Of a stretch of 64,000 bases of DNA, positions 54,053-63,547 are shown piece by piece. The stretch comes from Gordionus sp. m RMFG-2023 (lineage: Eukaryota > Nematomorpha > Gordioida > Chordodea > Parachordodidae). The translations under genes and the position numbers were made by a program. The stretch is taken from positions 73,509,561 through 73,573,560 of the forward strand of contig NC_088775.1 in NCBI RefSeq assembly GCF_954871325.1, read 5' to 3'. The notes under the pieces were generated by a model. That model was not told the origin of the DNA. It saw only the letters and a program-made list of their open reading frames with translations, and ran no database searches. Positions within the stretch are counted from its first letter, which is position 1, and every line of letters starts with the position of its first letter.

Positions 54053-55661
54053 TAGGGGAGACTGGGGTTAGTCGGACCGATTTTTACAAAATTTAGCTCC
54101 TGATTTTTTTAGATAATATAAAAAATAATATATGATTAGATACCTCCTAAAATTATACTCTATAAAGGTACCTTATAAAAATTTTAAGAATATAATCATT
54201 TTTTTTAAATTTTACTTTTTGAAAAAGTAAAAATAATATCCAAAAAGCCCCAATAGCGGGGTGAGGCAAATTCAAGGGGCTTCCTAAATCATTGGTTTTT
54301 TTAGCCATAATAAATTGAAATGCATTTTTATTTATTAATAATGATACGTATAGAATAATTTTATTGTTTTATTGTTAAAAATATCATAATACTTATAAAT
54401 TGAAGCAAATTATATATAAAAATTGAAACTTAATTTAGGTTAATTTAATAAACATTTTGGACATAAAGGAGATATTATGATTTCTTAGCATAAATCCTAA
54501 ATACCAATAATAAACAGCAATGAAATTGCCTTTTCAAGATTACTGCCATAATTGACGTGTATGGTTTAGCAAGCCCTGCTAGCTCTAAATTTTTAGATAT
54601 AATAAACTCATAAAACTTTCCCAAATTATAGAAGAGTGTTTAAACTTTGCTATAAAATTTAATTTACATATGAATGATTATATATTTTAATAAAATTTCT
54701 GTCATGTAAAAATCTTTTGAAAATTTTATCAATATTTTATTTCTTAAATAAAATTTTTAATAATTATTTCAAAAGATTTTTTGTTTATAGACGTAAACTA
54801 ATAAAACTATATTATAATAAAATTTTAACATTCTGTTGTAATTAATTTTAAGAAGAGATTAAGTGGTTTGCCAAACCCCTGATTAGTAGGCAATATTATG
54901 TAAGCCTGGAGATTTTGCGTGAACCTTTATCTCGATAAACATTTTGTATTTTTTTCATTATTACCTGCCATAATTGACGTGTATGGTTTAGCAAGCCCTG
55001 CTAGCTCTAAATTTTTAGATATAATAAACTCATAAAACTTTCCCAAATTATAGAAGAGTGTTTAAACTTTGCTATAAAATTTAATTTACATATGAATGAT
55101 TATATATTTTAATAAAATTTCTGTCATGTAAAAATCTTTTGAAAATTTTATCAATATTTTATTTCTTAAATAAAATTTTTAATAATTATTTCAAAAGATT
55201 TTTTGTTTATAGACGTAAACTAATAAAACTATATTATAATAAAATTTTAACATTCTGTTGTAATTAATTTTAAGAAGAGATTAAGTGGTTTGCCAAACCC
55301 CTGATTAGTAGGCAATATTATGTAAGCCTGGAGATTTTGCGTGAACCTTTATCTCGATAAACATTTTGTATTTTTTTCATTATTACCTGCCATAATTGAC
55401 GTGTATGGTTTAGCAAGCCCTTCTAACTATAAATTTCTGGATATAATAAATACTCATAAAACTTTCCCAAATTATAAAAACTTCATCAATATTTTATTTC
55501 TTAAATAAAATTTTTAATAATTATTTCAAAAGATTTTTTGTCTATAGACGTAAACTAATAAAAACTATATTATGATAAAATTTTAACCTTCTGGTATGTT
55601 TAATTTTAAGATGAGATTAAGTGGTTTGCCAAGCCCAGGTACCTAACCCCAGTCTCCCCTA
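54053..55661. mobile_element. TIR element with TA flanks and 422-bp internal repeats
   Basis: The left end is GGGGAGACTGGGGTTAG and the right end CTAACCCCAGTCTCCCC, both next to TA, consistent with a TA target duplication. No transposase. Most of the interior is a 422-bp tandem repeat. The superfamily is not assigned; a TA duplication would fit Tc1/mariner relatives. Confidence 0.75.
54545..55640. repeat. 422-bp tandem repeat, two identical copies plus a partial third
   Basis: GCCATAATTGACGTGTATGG recurs at 54545, 54967 and 55389. The first two units look identical throughout. The third is shortened and carries several changes, and it ends at the right TIR. The end of each unit (TTAGTAGGCAATATTATGTA and GGAGATTTTGCG) resembles the interior of the TAGTGTTG MITE family, so the unit may have captured MITE sequence. 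Confidence 0.93.
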
Positions 55662-55664
55662 TTT

Positions 55665-55795
55665 TGATTAGTAGCCAATATTATGTAAGTGAGATTTTGC
55701 GCTAAATGTAAGAAAAGTTTGGACTTCTATCTCTAATCTTACATGTTATTATGGCTAAAATCTTAATCGACCCAAATCGGACGTTTAACGACACT
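55665..55795. mobile_element. TAGTGTTG-family MITE fragment
   Basis: It ends ACGTTTAACGACACTA (to about 55795) and contains GGCTAAAATCTTAATCGACC, complementary to GATTAAGATTTTGGCC of the MITE at 15291. The left part fades into sequence shared with the 422-bp repeats. Truncated. Confidence 0.6.
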
Positions 55796-56047
55796 AATGT
55801 TGATCCAATAAAATTCAAATTAAGACTGATTCATTTTTTAGATTTATTAAAATTCCTTAAAATAATTCTATTAATCATTTTAAATATATATTATGTTTAA
55901 CTAATTTTTTCTATTATAAAATAATCAAAAACGAATTAACGCACAATTTTTTTATTTATATATAAAATGACTATAGAAAATACAAATATACTATATAAAA
56001 CATGCCAAAAATATGTTTAAAAGAACATTTAAAAAAAATAGATAACA
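55796..56047. other. AT-rich spacer, likely MULE 3' region
   Basis: Nothing recognised. It lies just downstream of the minus-strand MULE stop at 56048. Confidence 0.4.
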
Positions 56048-57480
56048 TTAATTTGTTTGTAAATTAAAATTATATGCGATCCCTCTTAAATAATCATTAA
56101 TCGGGCGATTTACATAGTCAGATACAATTAATATAATATTTTCAGCTGTATCCCGATACACCTTTCTTGATCTCGGGGGTTGCGTACCAGAAATATATTG
56201 TTCAATTTTTGCTTCGGTTAACGATTGTTCTAAACGTAGAGCATCTAAAAATTTCCAAATAGAGTGATGGTGCGATGATAGCAGAGATGAGAATGCTCTG
56301 TGCCAACCTTTAGAAAATAATTGCAAAGTAAATTATAAAAAATATTGTGTAATAATGATTAAAAAGATAGCAAATTTTTTTAAAAAAATTACCTTCAACT
56401 GCATTATTTGTCTTTGGGATTCCCTCCAATATAGCAGCGTATTGATTCCAAAGGGGAATTGGAAATCTTGGTTCTTGTCTATCTCCATTACGAAGAATCT
56501 TGCCAATCCAGGTGGCTTCGTAATATGTTATAAGTTTGTCCAAGACACTTTCATTGTCTTGATAGAATTTTGTGTGTAATAGCCCATAAAAGGCATCAAA
56601 CGTCCTCCACGGGAACAAATGCAAGTGACACCATTGTCTAATTTTTATAGACCAATCACTTCCCGCATCTCTATCTAAATAATGAGATAATAATTCGCTA
56701 TCACTTTGGATGTGCCTCCAAATTGCTTGAGTCATATGAAAAAAACAGCTTCTTACTGTTATCGATGGAAATGAATGTGTAAAGGTATTTATTTCAGCCT
56801 GCTCAAAATCGATCATTACCTATATAGTACTTACATTGTTTTGTAATCTTTTTATCTCATCCAAGACCCTTATATATGTAATGTGGTTTTATTCGGTAAT
56901 AGCGCAAATTGTGGGTATAACTGTTTTATTATATAGGACATGGAGGGTCCAAAGTTGGTAAAAAATTAAAGGGGTTGTCTTAAACGTGCCATCTGCATAC
57001 CAGTGACTGCTTTCCGCCATCAATCTAAGGTTTTGGGCAGTGGCGAATATCAAAATTCTTGGTAGTTCCGGTAGCAAATGCTTGCTATCATATTGAAGGA
57101 ATGGCAACCCCGAACATGTTTTTCTATAGATATCAGGTAAATCTAGATCATAACTGTTTGTCGGGGTAGTTAATTGAGAACCCATGAGCGATCTAGCTCG
57201 CTAGATGGTTCGTTTTATTGACGTGATGGGCGGAAGGGCAGCATGAAGGGATGGGGAACCCTCTGCTATTGCAATGCTTATAATTTTTTGAGGTGTATCA
57301 GTCACCTCAATAGCCCGTTTTTTAATGTTATTTAGGCATTCGGTTTTTAAGACCTCTATACCATCTATCACATGATTATGTTTATCAATATGAAGAATTA
57401 CCTCTTCATTTAATGTGTGGCATCGTCCTTTGCAACGGGTAGGTCTACCTTCCAATAATTTATAAGCCTCTACACATTTC
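56048..57480 (-). pseudogene. MULE transposase with FLYWCH finger, decayed
   Basis: On the minus strand, 57201-57480 gives the second half of a FLYWCH-type finger (GRPTRCKGRCHTL with KHNHVIDG). 56889-57185 holds ESSHWYADGTFKTTPLIFYQ (first catalytic Asp), followed across a frame change by ALLPNKTT. 56310-56816 has MIDFEQAEINTFTHSFPSIT (second Asp), VRSCFFHMTQAIWRHI and the WIGKI and NNAVEG block (catalytic Glu region and family motif). 56048-56326 is the C-terminus. At least two frame breaks. The N-terminal part of the finger is cut off at 57481, where a Gypsy begins. Confidence 0.85.
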
Positions 57481-57576
57481 TGTGATGTGGGGGGATATTA
57501 AGTTATAATGTGGTCATTAGAAGGAGTTATTATAGTTGGTTATTTTAAAATAGGATTAGTATAATTTAATATATGA

Positions 57577-57762
57577 TTGTTATTATTATTCTTTCAATTT
57601 AGATATTATATTATTTCGCGAATAGATTATTATTAGACTTTGACGGAATATTATTATTATTATTGTTATTATTATTCTTTTAATTTCGATATTATATTAT
57701 TTCGCGAATAGATTATTCTTAGACTTTGATGGCATATTATTATTATTATTGTTATTTATTAT
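57577..57762. repeat. 86-bp tandem duplication rich in ATT triplets
   Basis: TGTTATTATTATTCTTTCAA starts at 57578 and again, with small changes, at 57664. Both copies contain ATATTATTTCGCGAATAG. Lies in the presumed LTR of the Gypsy. Confidence 0.85.
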
Positions 57763-58108
57763 TATTTTTTTAAATTTTGTGTAGTGAATATAAAGAAAAA
57801 AAAATAATAAAAAGTTAGTTATCGGGTTTTTGAAAATTTTTTCGTTGTTGGTTTTTGGAAGAAAATTGGTTGTTAATTTTTTTTTGTTGTTTTGGAGAAA
57901 TTTAGTTATTAAAAAAGAAAAATTGGAGTGTGTTTTTAAAAAAATGAAGAATTTCAAGTAAGACAAAAAAACAATAAATATATTTATTTGTAAAGATTAA
58001 AATAAAAATAAAATAAGTGCAACCGAACCATTTCATCAGAAATATTTCTATTACAAGTAGAAATATAAAAGTGGTGGCCAAGACGAGTCTTGTTATTTTT
58101 GAAATTAT

Positions 58109-59537
58109 TTAGGTTATACCCGTGGACAGTATAAATTACGTGTGGACGGAAGATATTTGGAAAATTTAGTTAGGTATACCCGTGGACAGTATAAATTACC
58201 TGTGGATAGAAAATATTTGAAAATTAGTTAGGTATACCCGTAGACAGTATAAATTATCTGTGGACGGAAGTTATTTTTGAAAATTAGTTAGGTATACCCG
58301 TGGACAGTATAAATTACCTGTGGACGGAAGTTATTTTTGAAAATTAGTTAGGTATACCCGTGGACAGTATAAATTATCTGTGGACGGAATATATTTTTGA
58401 AAATTAGTTAGGTATACCCATGGACAGTATAAATTATCTGTGGACGGAAGTTATTTTTGAAAATTAGTTAGGTATACCCGTGGACAGTATAAATTATCTG
58501 TGGACGGAAGTTATTTTTGAAAATTAGTTAGGTATACCCGTAGACAGTATAAATTATCTGTGGACGGAAGTTATTTTTGAAAATTAGTTAGGTATACCCG
58601 TGGACAGTATAAATTACCTGTGGACGGAAGTTATTTTTGAAAATTAGTTAGGTATACCCGTAGACAGTATAAATTATCTGTGGACGGAAGTTATTTTTGA
58701 AAATTAGTTAGGTATACCCGTGGACAGTATAAATTATCTGTGGACGGAAGTTATTTTTGAAAATTAGTTAGGTATACCCGTGGACAGTATAAATTATCTG
58801 TGGACGGAAGTTATTTTTGAAAATTAGTTAGGTATACCCGTGGACAGTATAAATTATCTGTGGACGGAAGTTATTTTTGAAAATTAGTTAGGTATACCCG
58901 TGGACAGTATAAATTATCTGTGGACGGAAGTTATTTTTGAAAATTAGTTAGGTATACCCGTGGACAGTATAAATTACCTGTGGACGGAAGTTATTTTTGA
59001 AAATTAGTTAGGTATACCCGTGGACAGTATAAATTATCTGTGGACGGAAGTTATTTTTGAAAATTAGTTAGGTATACCCGTGGACAGTATAAATTATCTG
59101 TGGACGGAATTTATTTTTGAAAATTAGTTAGGTATACCCGTGGACAGTATAAATTATCTGTGGACGGAAGTTATTTTTGAAAATTAGTTAGTTATACCCG
59201 TGGACAGTATAAATTATCTGTGGACGGAAGTTATTTTTGAAAATTAGTTAGGTATACCCGTGGACAGTATAAATTATCTGTGGACGGAAGTTATTTTTGA
59301 AAATTAGTTAGGTATACCCGTGGACAGTATAAATTATCTGTGGACGGAATTTATTTTTGAAAATTAGTTAGGTATACCCGTGGACAGTATAAATTATCTG
59401 TGGACGGAAGTTATTTTTGAAAATTAGTTAGGTATACCCGTGGACAGTATAAATTATCTGTGGACGGAAGTTATTTTTGAAAATTAGTTAGGTATACCCG
59501 TGGACAGTATAAATTACCTGTGGACGGAAGTTATTTT
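58109..59537 (+). repeat. 60-bp satellite, about 24 tandem units
   Basis: The unit reads TTAGGTATACCCGTGGACAG, TATAAATTATCTGTGGACGG, AAGTTATTTTTGAAAATTAG. The first two or three units are 57-60 bp and diverged; from 58228 the period is exactly 60 bp. Variants are few: GTGGAC versus GTAGAC, ATTATCTG versus ATTACCTG, and GGAAG versus GGAAT. GGAATTTATTTT occurs in units starting near 59101 and 59341, four units apart, hinting at multi-unit duplication. Each unit contains GTGGACAG and GTGGACGG as an internal direct repeat 22 bp apart. It sits in the Gypsy leader, between primer-site region and first ORF. Confidence 0.95.
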
Positions 59538-59945
59538 GATACCCGTGGGACAGAAGTTTAATTGGAATAATTAATTACCTGTTAGGCGGAGGTTTACTAT
59601 TACCTAGTTGTTAAGTTGAGACTTTGGCTTATCAGAAATTTTACCAAAAGCATCTATTACACGGAAGTGCTGCCCAAATTTTGGCATAGATAAATCTATT
59701 AGTTAAAATTCGCGCAAATTTTTAATATAATAAGCGGTTACACGGGAGTGCTGCCCAAAAATTTAGTTGATATAAAACTGTTACAAGAAATTTATACAGA
59801 TTTTGTCAAATATTAGCATATAAAGTGTGCATGTATATGTGCATAATTGGCTTATTTACGCTATTAATAATATCCTATTTGCTAACATTACAGATAACTA
59901 AGATTTATATCCTGAAATTATTTATAAATTTTTTGTAACGCCGGA
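59538..59945 (+). other. Gypsy leader after the satellite
   Basis: Untranslated leader. A second direct repeat lies here: TTACACGGAAGTGCTGCCCAA (59658 on) and TTACACGGGAGTGCTGCCCAA (59737 on), 79 bp apart. The sequence GCTAACATTACAG at about 59880-59893 could be a splice acceptor just ahead of the ORF. Confidence 0.5.
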
Positions 59946-60692
59946 ATGAAAAGTTTAAAATTTATTAAATACTGGGAGATACAATATAACATTTTGGGAG
60001 CGCTGGTTATACTATTAATATGGGTATGTAGTCTAGTCTGGGGCAGGAGATTGAGAAGGAGTCGCAGTGTAAGAATAAGGGGACAAACATTAACAATTGA
60101 GGGGCATAATGGGGAGGAGGATATGATGGGTAAAGTTACGTGGCTACCTGTTCAGGAATTAATTAAGGGATGGACGGATAGTGATGTTAGTAGAGATTTA
60201 TATAGTTCTGATAAACGTTATTTCGAAAGTAATCAAGAGTTACGACCGTATAGAGAGCCCAGAGAGAATTCTCGGGGAAGAAGATTAGAAATAAGACAAA
60301 ATTTTGTGCCGCGTGAAAAGGGAGTAATGAGTTGTTATAATTGTGGTAAACCAGGTCATATGCTCAGAGAATGCCGCGAGGCAAAATGTTTTGGGTGTGG
60401 GAAGTTAGGACATATAGCTCCGTATTGTCCAAATAAGCAAGAGAGATTAAGATGCGCGGGTTGTGGTCGATTTGGGCACAATAAATGGGAGTGCAATACG
60501 AGCAATTACATTAATAAAAGCGGTTTTCCACAAAGAGAAGTTGGTTCCAGTGCTTCAAATGTGAGGACAATTGAGCGGGAAAAAACGGAGGGGGTTAGGG
60601 TAGTAAATATCGAAAATGTGGAGGAAAAAAATATGGAATGTTTTTGGTGCCGACAGAATGGACATGTGGCGATGGACTGTAAAAATTTGTGA
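59946..60692 (+). CDS. Gypsy first ORF: TM segment plus CCHC knuckles
   Basis: 248 residues. Residues about 15-33 ([19 protein letters not shown]) are a transmembrane segment followed by [10 protein letters not shown], a strong basic patch. After a charged, Arg-rich linker come knuckles [42 protein letters not shown] and, near the end, [14 protein letters not shown]. No capsid fold is evident in the 70-residue linker. The protease frame continues after it in the same register following UGA then CUA. Layout equals the ORFs at 4578 and 62513. Codon use is less AT-rich than surroundings. Confidence 0.8.
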   Translation: MKSLKFIKYWEIQYNILGALVILLIWVCSLVWGRRLRRSRSVRIRGQTLTIEGHNGEEDMMGKVTWLPVQELIKGWTDSDVSRDLYSSDKRYFESNQELRPYREPRENSRGRRLEIRQNFVPREKGVMSCYNCGKPGHMLRECREAKCFGCGKLGHIAPYCPNKQERLRCAGCGRFGHNKWECNTSNYINKSGFPQREVGSSASNVRTIEREKTEGVRVVNIENVEEKNMECFWCRQNGHVAMDCKNL

Positions 60693-60951
60693 CTATATGA
60701 TGGCAAAAAATCGGCAGGACCGGTCGAGGCGCAGAGGTTAAAATGGACAGAGGAGCAGGATAATCAGGAAGAAATAAATGGGGAGGGGTGTGTAAATATG
60801 TTACAAGAGGGTCTAGTACATGATCCCTGTCCAAGAGTGATGATAAATTTGGGGGGAAGAATGGTACCCATGTTGTTTGATACTGGAGCCACCATTTCGG
60901 TAATTGGATATAATGGATATCAGAGTATTTGGCCTGGGGAAATGATATATT
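60693..60951 (+). pseudogene. Gypsy protease start, truncated
   Basis: The frame following the first ORF begins LYDGKKSAGPVEAQRLKW. It reaches HDPCPRVMINLGGRMVPMLF and the active site DTGATISVIGYNGYQSIWPG, as in the other Gypsy elements here, then is cut by unrelated sequence. The rest of pol is not present in the window. Confidence 0.75.
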
Positions 60952-61389
60952 AACTTTATTTTGAATATAATAGTAAAATGAATCGATATTATTAATTTTT
61001 TAAATTCATTGTCATTAAATAACTAACATTTAGCTATCCGTAGCAGATTCTTGTTCTGATTCATATTCATTATTATTATTTTCTTTAATATTTTTTAATC
61101 AATTTTCCTGATGTCTTAGATCTTCAATCGTTTTCTATTTTCATAAGAATATTAACCCAAATCGACCTATTTCTTTCTAAAGAAGAAGTAGATAAATTAA
61201 AAGAAAATTCAAAAAATTTTTCGAAAATGGGCAGACGGGGGGGCGGGTTAAAAAAAATTTAGACTAATGGGCGAGCGGGCGGGCGGGTAAGGAATTTTAG
61301 ACACATGGGCGGGTCGGGCGGGTATATATTTTTTGAAAACTATGGGCGGACAGGTTAAATTTTTTTTTAAACATTGATGCAGACTTCTA
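60952..61389 (-). mobile_element. hAT fragment with GGGCGGG subterminal repeats
   Basis: On the minus strand at 61030-61100 the sequence encodes NEYESEQESATDS, nearly the acidic tail of the transposase at 20922-22904 (EYESEQDSATEGE). To the right lie many GGGCGGGCGGG motifs (61220-61350) and a probable terminus TAGAAGTCTGCATC inverted (ends about 61389). The left part of the element is missing. Confidence 0.65.
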
Positions 61390-61502
61390 GTCGGAACTAT
61401 TTAGAAATTTTTATATTTCTACCACAATTTTCATATTTCTCCCGCATAATACTAAATTTCTCCCGCAATTTAAAAATTTTGACTAGCAACCCTGATTAGG
61501 AT

Positions 61503-62512
61503 CAGTAGACGAATATATCTGAGATAAAGATACATTTATAACCCAAATAAATGAATGGTTTTTAATTTATCATGCAGCACTTACCAATCTGTAAATATTA
61601 CTTCCACAAAAGCCTTCCCAACCTTTTTCAGATGGTGTTAAAAAAATATTTGTTAGATTTATCATGAAGATGTTAAAGTATCTTATGATGTCTTATTAGC
61701 TGAATAACTATATTAACTATGGTTGTTATAGTCCCAAAAAATGCTATGGATGCTCTGCATTATTTCAAACACATTTTTGATTATATTCCCAATGTATTAA
61801 AAGGGTTTATATATTGAGGTATATTTCATATATATTTCGTATATTTCATATATATTTAAGATATTATTTTTTAATGATTGATAAATGCCAATCAGTTGAA
61901 TAATTTTATATTTAGAAAAATTATAGATATTGATTAAAAAAACAGTTATTAATTTTTGTTGATTTTAATCGCGGAGTGATATAATTTAAAAGAAAGAAAA
62001 AAATAGATTCGCTATTAATTGAATTATTAAATTATTGTGAAATATATTTTTATTTGTACTAAAAGTTGATATTTGGATTGAATTATTGTGAATAAACTGA
62101 TATACCAGAAATAATGAATAAATATAAATATTCATAGTGAAATTGTATAAATCTTAATAGTGAAAATTAAGTTAATTGAGTAATAAAATAAGTAATATTT
62201 TAATGGTACCGAACGACCAGGATTTGTGAACACTTATTAGGGAAAAAATAAGTTAGAGAAAAATATAAAATTAAGATATTTAGAGGAAAAAATAAAACAA
62301 AAGAGTGTTTTATTAAAATAAATTTCAGACGTTATTAATCAAGAAAAAGATTTTCGAGGACCGGGTTTCTAAATAATAGTGGATTCCGGATATTTAAAGG
62401 TAAGAAATTTTGTTTTTATTTGATTTTAATTTACACAACGCAATAATTTTAAAATTTAATTTTTTTAGAGTTTTAAAAATTTTTTTTATTTTTAATATAA
62501 ATTTATGAAATC
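61503..62512. other. Host flank, then LTR and leader of the last Gypsy
   Basis: 61503-61800 is host DNA beyond the mirrored hAT; a few short open pieces (QINEWFLIYHAALTNL near 61545-61590) may belong to the gene cut at 49517, without proof. From about 61930 to 62512 the sequence is probably LTR and leader of the Gypsy that follows. GTGGATTCCGGATATTTAAAGG near 62380-62402 followed by GTAAGAAATTTTG and, at about 62468, TTTTTTTAGAG would fit a leader intron. LTR borders cannot be set without the other LTR. Confidence 0.4.
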
Positions 62513-63547
62513 ATGGGTTATTCTTTTATTACTGGGCATAGGAAGCCTAATTTTGATAAAATGTCGAGTTATAAGGATCATTTTAATAAAATTTTTAATT
62601 CAAACTTTAATAAAGTGGATGTGACCAATAATGTCATTACTGCAGTAATTTTTTTTGTGTTTTATGTAATCTTAATTATAATGAAACAAGGAATAAGGAA
62701 AATAAAAAGGATATCTCTTAAAAATAGAGAAAATGATATAAAAAATACAAATGCCGAAAATTTAATTCCTAAAGTTTTGGTGAAATCTCCAGATATTTCT
62801 GAAGATATCAAAAATAGTTTACATTTAATTTTGTTAGAATTGAAAAATTTAAATGGTAAAAAAAATGTTATACTGGAAGAAAAATCCGAGAAAATATTAG
62901 ATACGGGTGAAGTATTTAATTTTCCTCAAAATATTGACATATCGGAGGATATAAATAAAAAATTCAATTCAATTGTGATAGAATTTAAAAAGCAAATTTC
63001 TGAGGTTTTAATCGAGAAACCAGTAGAAATTTTGAAAAATAATAATACAAATAATACCAATAATACTTTGAGACAAAGTACAGAGGAATCTCTAATTTTA
63101 CGTGAAATTAGAGAAATGAGAGAAAATATGAAAAATTTGTCCAGAGATGTTTCCAAATTAAAAATTAAAAATAATAATATATTTGAAAGTTGTGAAATCT
63201 GTGGAAGAAAAGGACATGTTGGTAAAAATTGCTATGCAAGAGACCGAAAAACTAATGATAATGTCACTGTTAAAACAAGGGAAAAAAATGACATGGTGTG
63301 TTATCGATGTGGTTTTGTGGGACCTATAAAACGAAATTGCATGGTGAAAGAAGCCAATTTCAAAAGTGGATTTCTTCAACGAACATCGGTAGTGATAAAT
63401 TCAGTAGTTCGAAGTATACAAAATCCTCCGATTATAAATGTGGCTAAAACTAAAACTTACAATACAGACCATGATAGAATGTGTTTCAAATGTGAAGAAA
63501 TGGACATTGCCATACATTGTATCCAAAGTGTGAGTGGGTCACAGTGA
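62513..63547 (+). CDS. Gypsy first ORF: TM, coiled coil, zinc knuckles
   Basis: 344 residues. Residues about 41-58 (VITAVIFFVFYVILIIMK) are a transmembrane segment followed by QGIRKIKR. Residues about 75-220 are Lys/Glu/Asn-rich with heptad patterns, including SEDIKNSLHLILLELKNL and SEDINKKFNSIVIEFKKQ, which look like two related repeats about 60 residues apart. Knuckles CEICGRKGHVGKNC and CYRCGFVGPIKRNC (His replaced in the second) follow, then CFKCEEMDIAIHC. The ORF ends with UGA followed by CUA, and the next frame is the same register. No recognisable capsid domain. Confidence 0.78.
   Translation: MGYSFITGHRKPNFDKMSSYKDHFNKIFNSNFNKVDVTNNVITAVIFFVFYVILIIMKQGIRKIKRISLKNRENDIKNTNAENLIPKVLVKSPDISEDIKNSLHLILLELKNLNGKKNVILEEKSEKILDTGEVFNFPQNIDISEDINKKFNSIVIEFKKQISEVLIEKPVEILKNNNTNNTNNTLRQSTEESLILREIREMRENMKNLSRDVSKLKIKNNNIFESCEICGRKGHVGKNCYARDRKTNDNVTVKTREKNDMVCYRCGFVGPIKRNCMVKEANFKSGFLQRTSVVINSVVRSIQNPPIINVAKTKTYNTDHDRMCFKCEEMDIAIHCIQSVSGSQ

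Larger units (their letters stand above)
57481..60951 (+). mobile_element. Ty3/Gypsy element, 5' part only
   Basis: MULE homology stops at 57480 and is followed by TGTGATGTGG, a plausible LTR start. The LTR end is not clear, but GTGGTGGCCAAGACGAG at 58071 resembles the primer-site region of the Gypsy at 4366. Then come a 60-bp satellite (58109-59537), leader, a first ORF with TM and zinc knuckles (59946-60692) and the protease start. The element is cut at about 60951 by a hAT fragment, so RT, integrase and 3' LTR are missing. Boundaries on the left are inferred. Confidence 0.65.
49517..61494 (+). mobile_element. Mirrored hAT transposon, copy 3, with many nested insertions
   Basis: The left end is CAGGGTTGCCATGTC at 49517 and the right end GACTAGCAACCCTG to 61494. 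Both flanks read ATTAGGAT (49509-49516 and 61495-61502), an exact 8-bp duplication although the ends lie 12 kb apart. The orientation is opposite to copies 1 and 2: here the long transposase arm is on the plus strand (about 49860-51350) and the short arm on the minus strand (53474-53745 and the last 105 bp, 61390-61494). The mirror axis is occupied by another hAT (51351-53465). Much of the short arm is missing or replaced by nested elements. Confidence 0.8.

Noticed and set aside
57697-57966. Minus-strand ORF of 89 residues
   Set aside because: Low-complexity Asn/Phe/Lys sequence made from ATT-triplet repeats in a presumed LTR; no coding evidence.
58109-59537. Regular 60-bp array as a CRISPR
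   Set aside because: Whole 60-bp units repeat with no unique spacers, in a eukaryotic Gypsy leader; it is a satellite.
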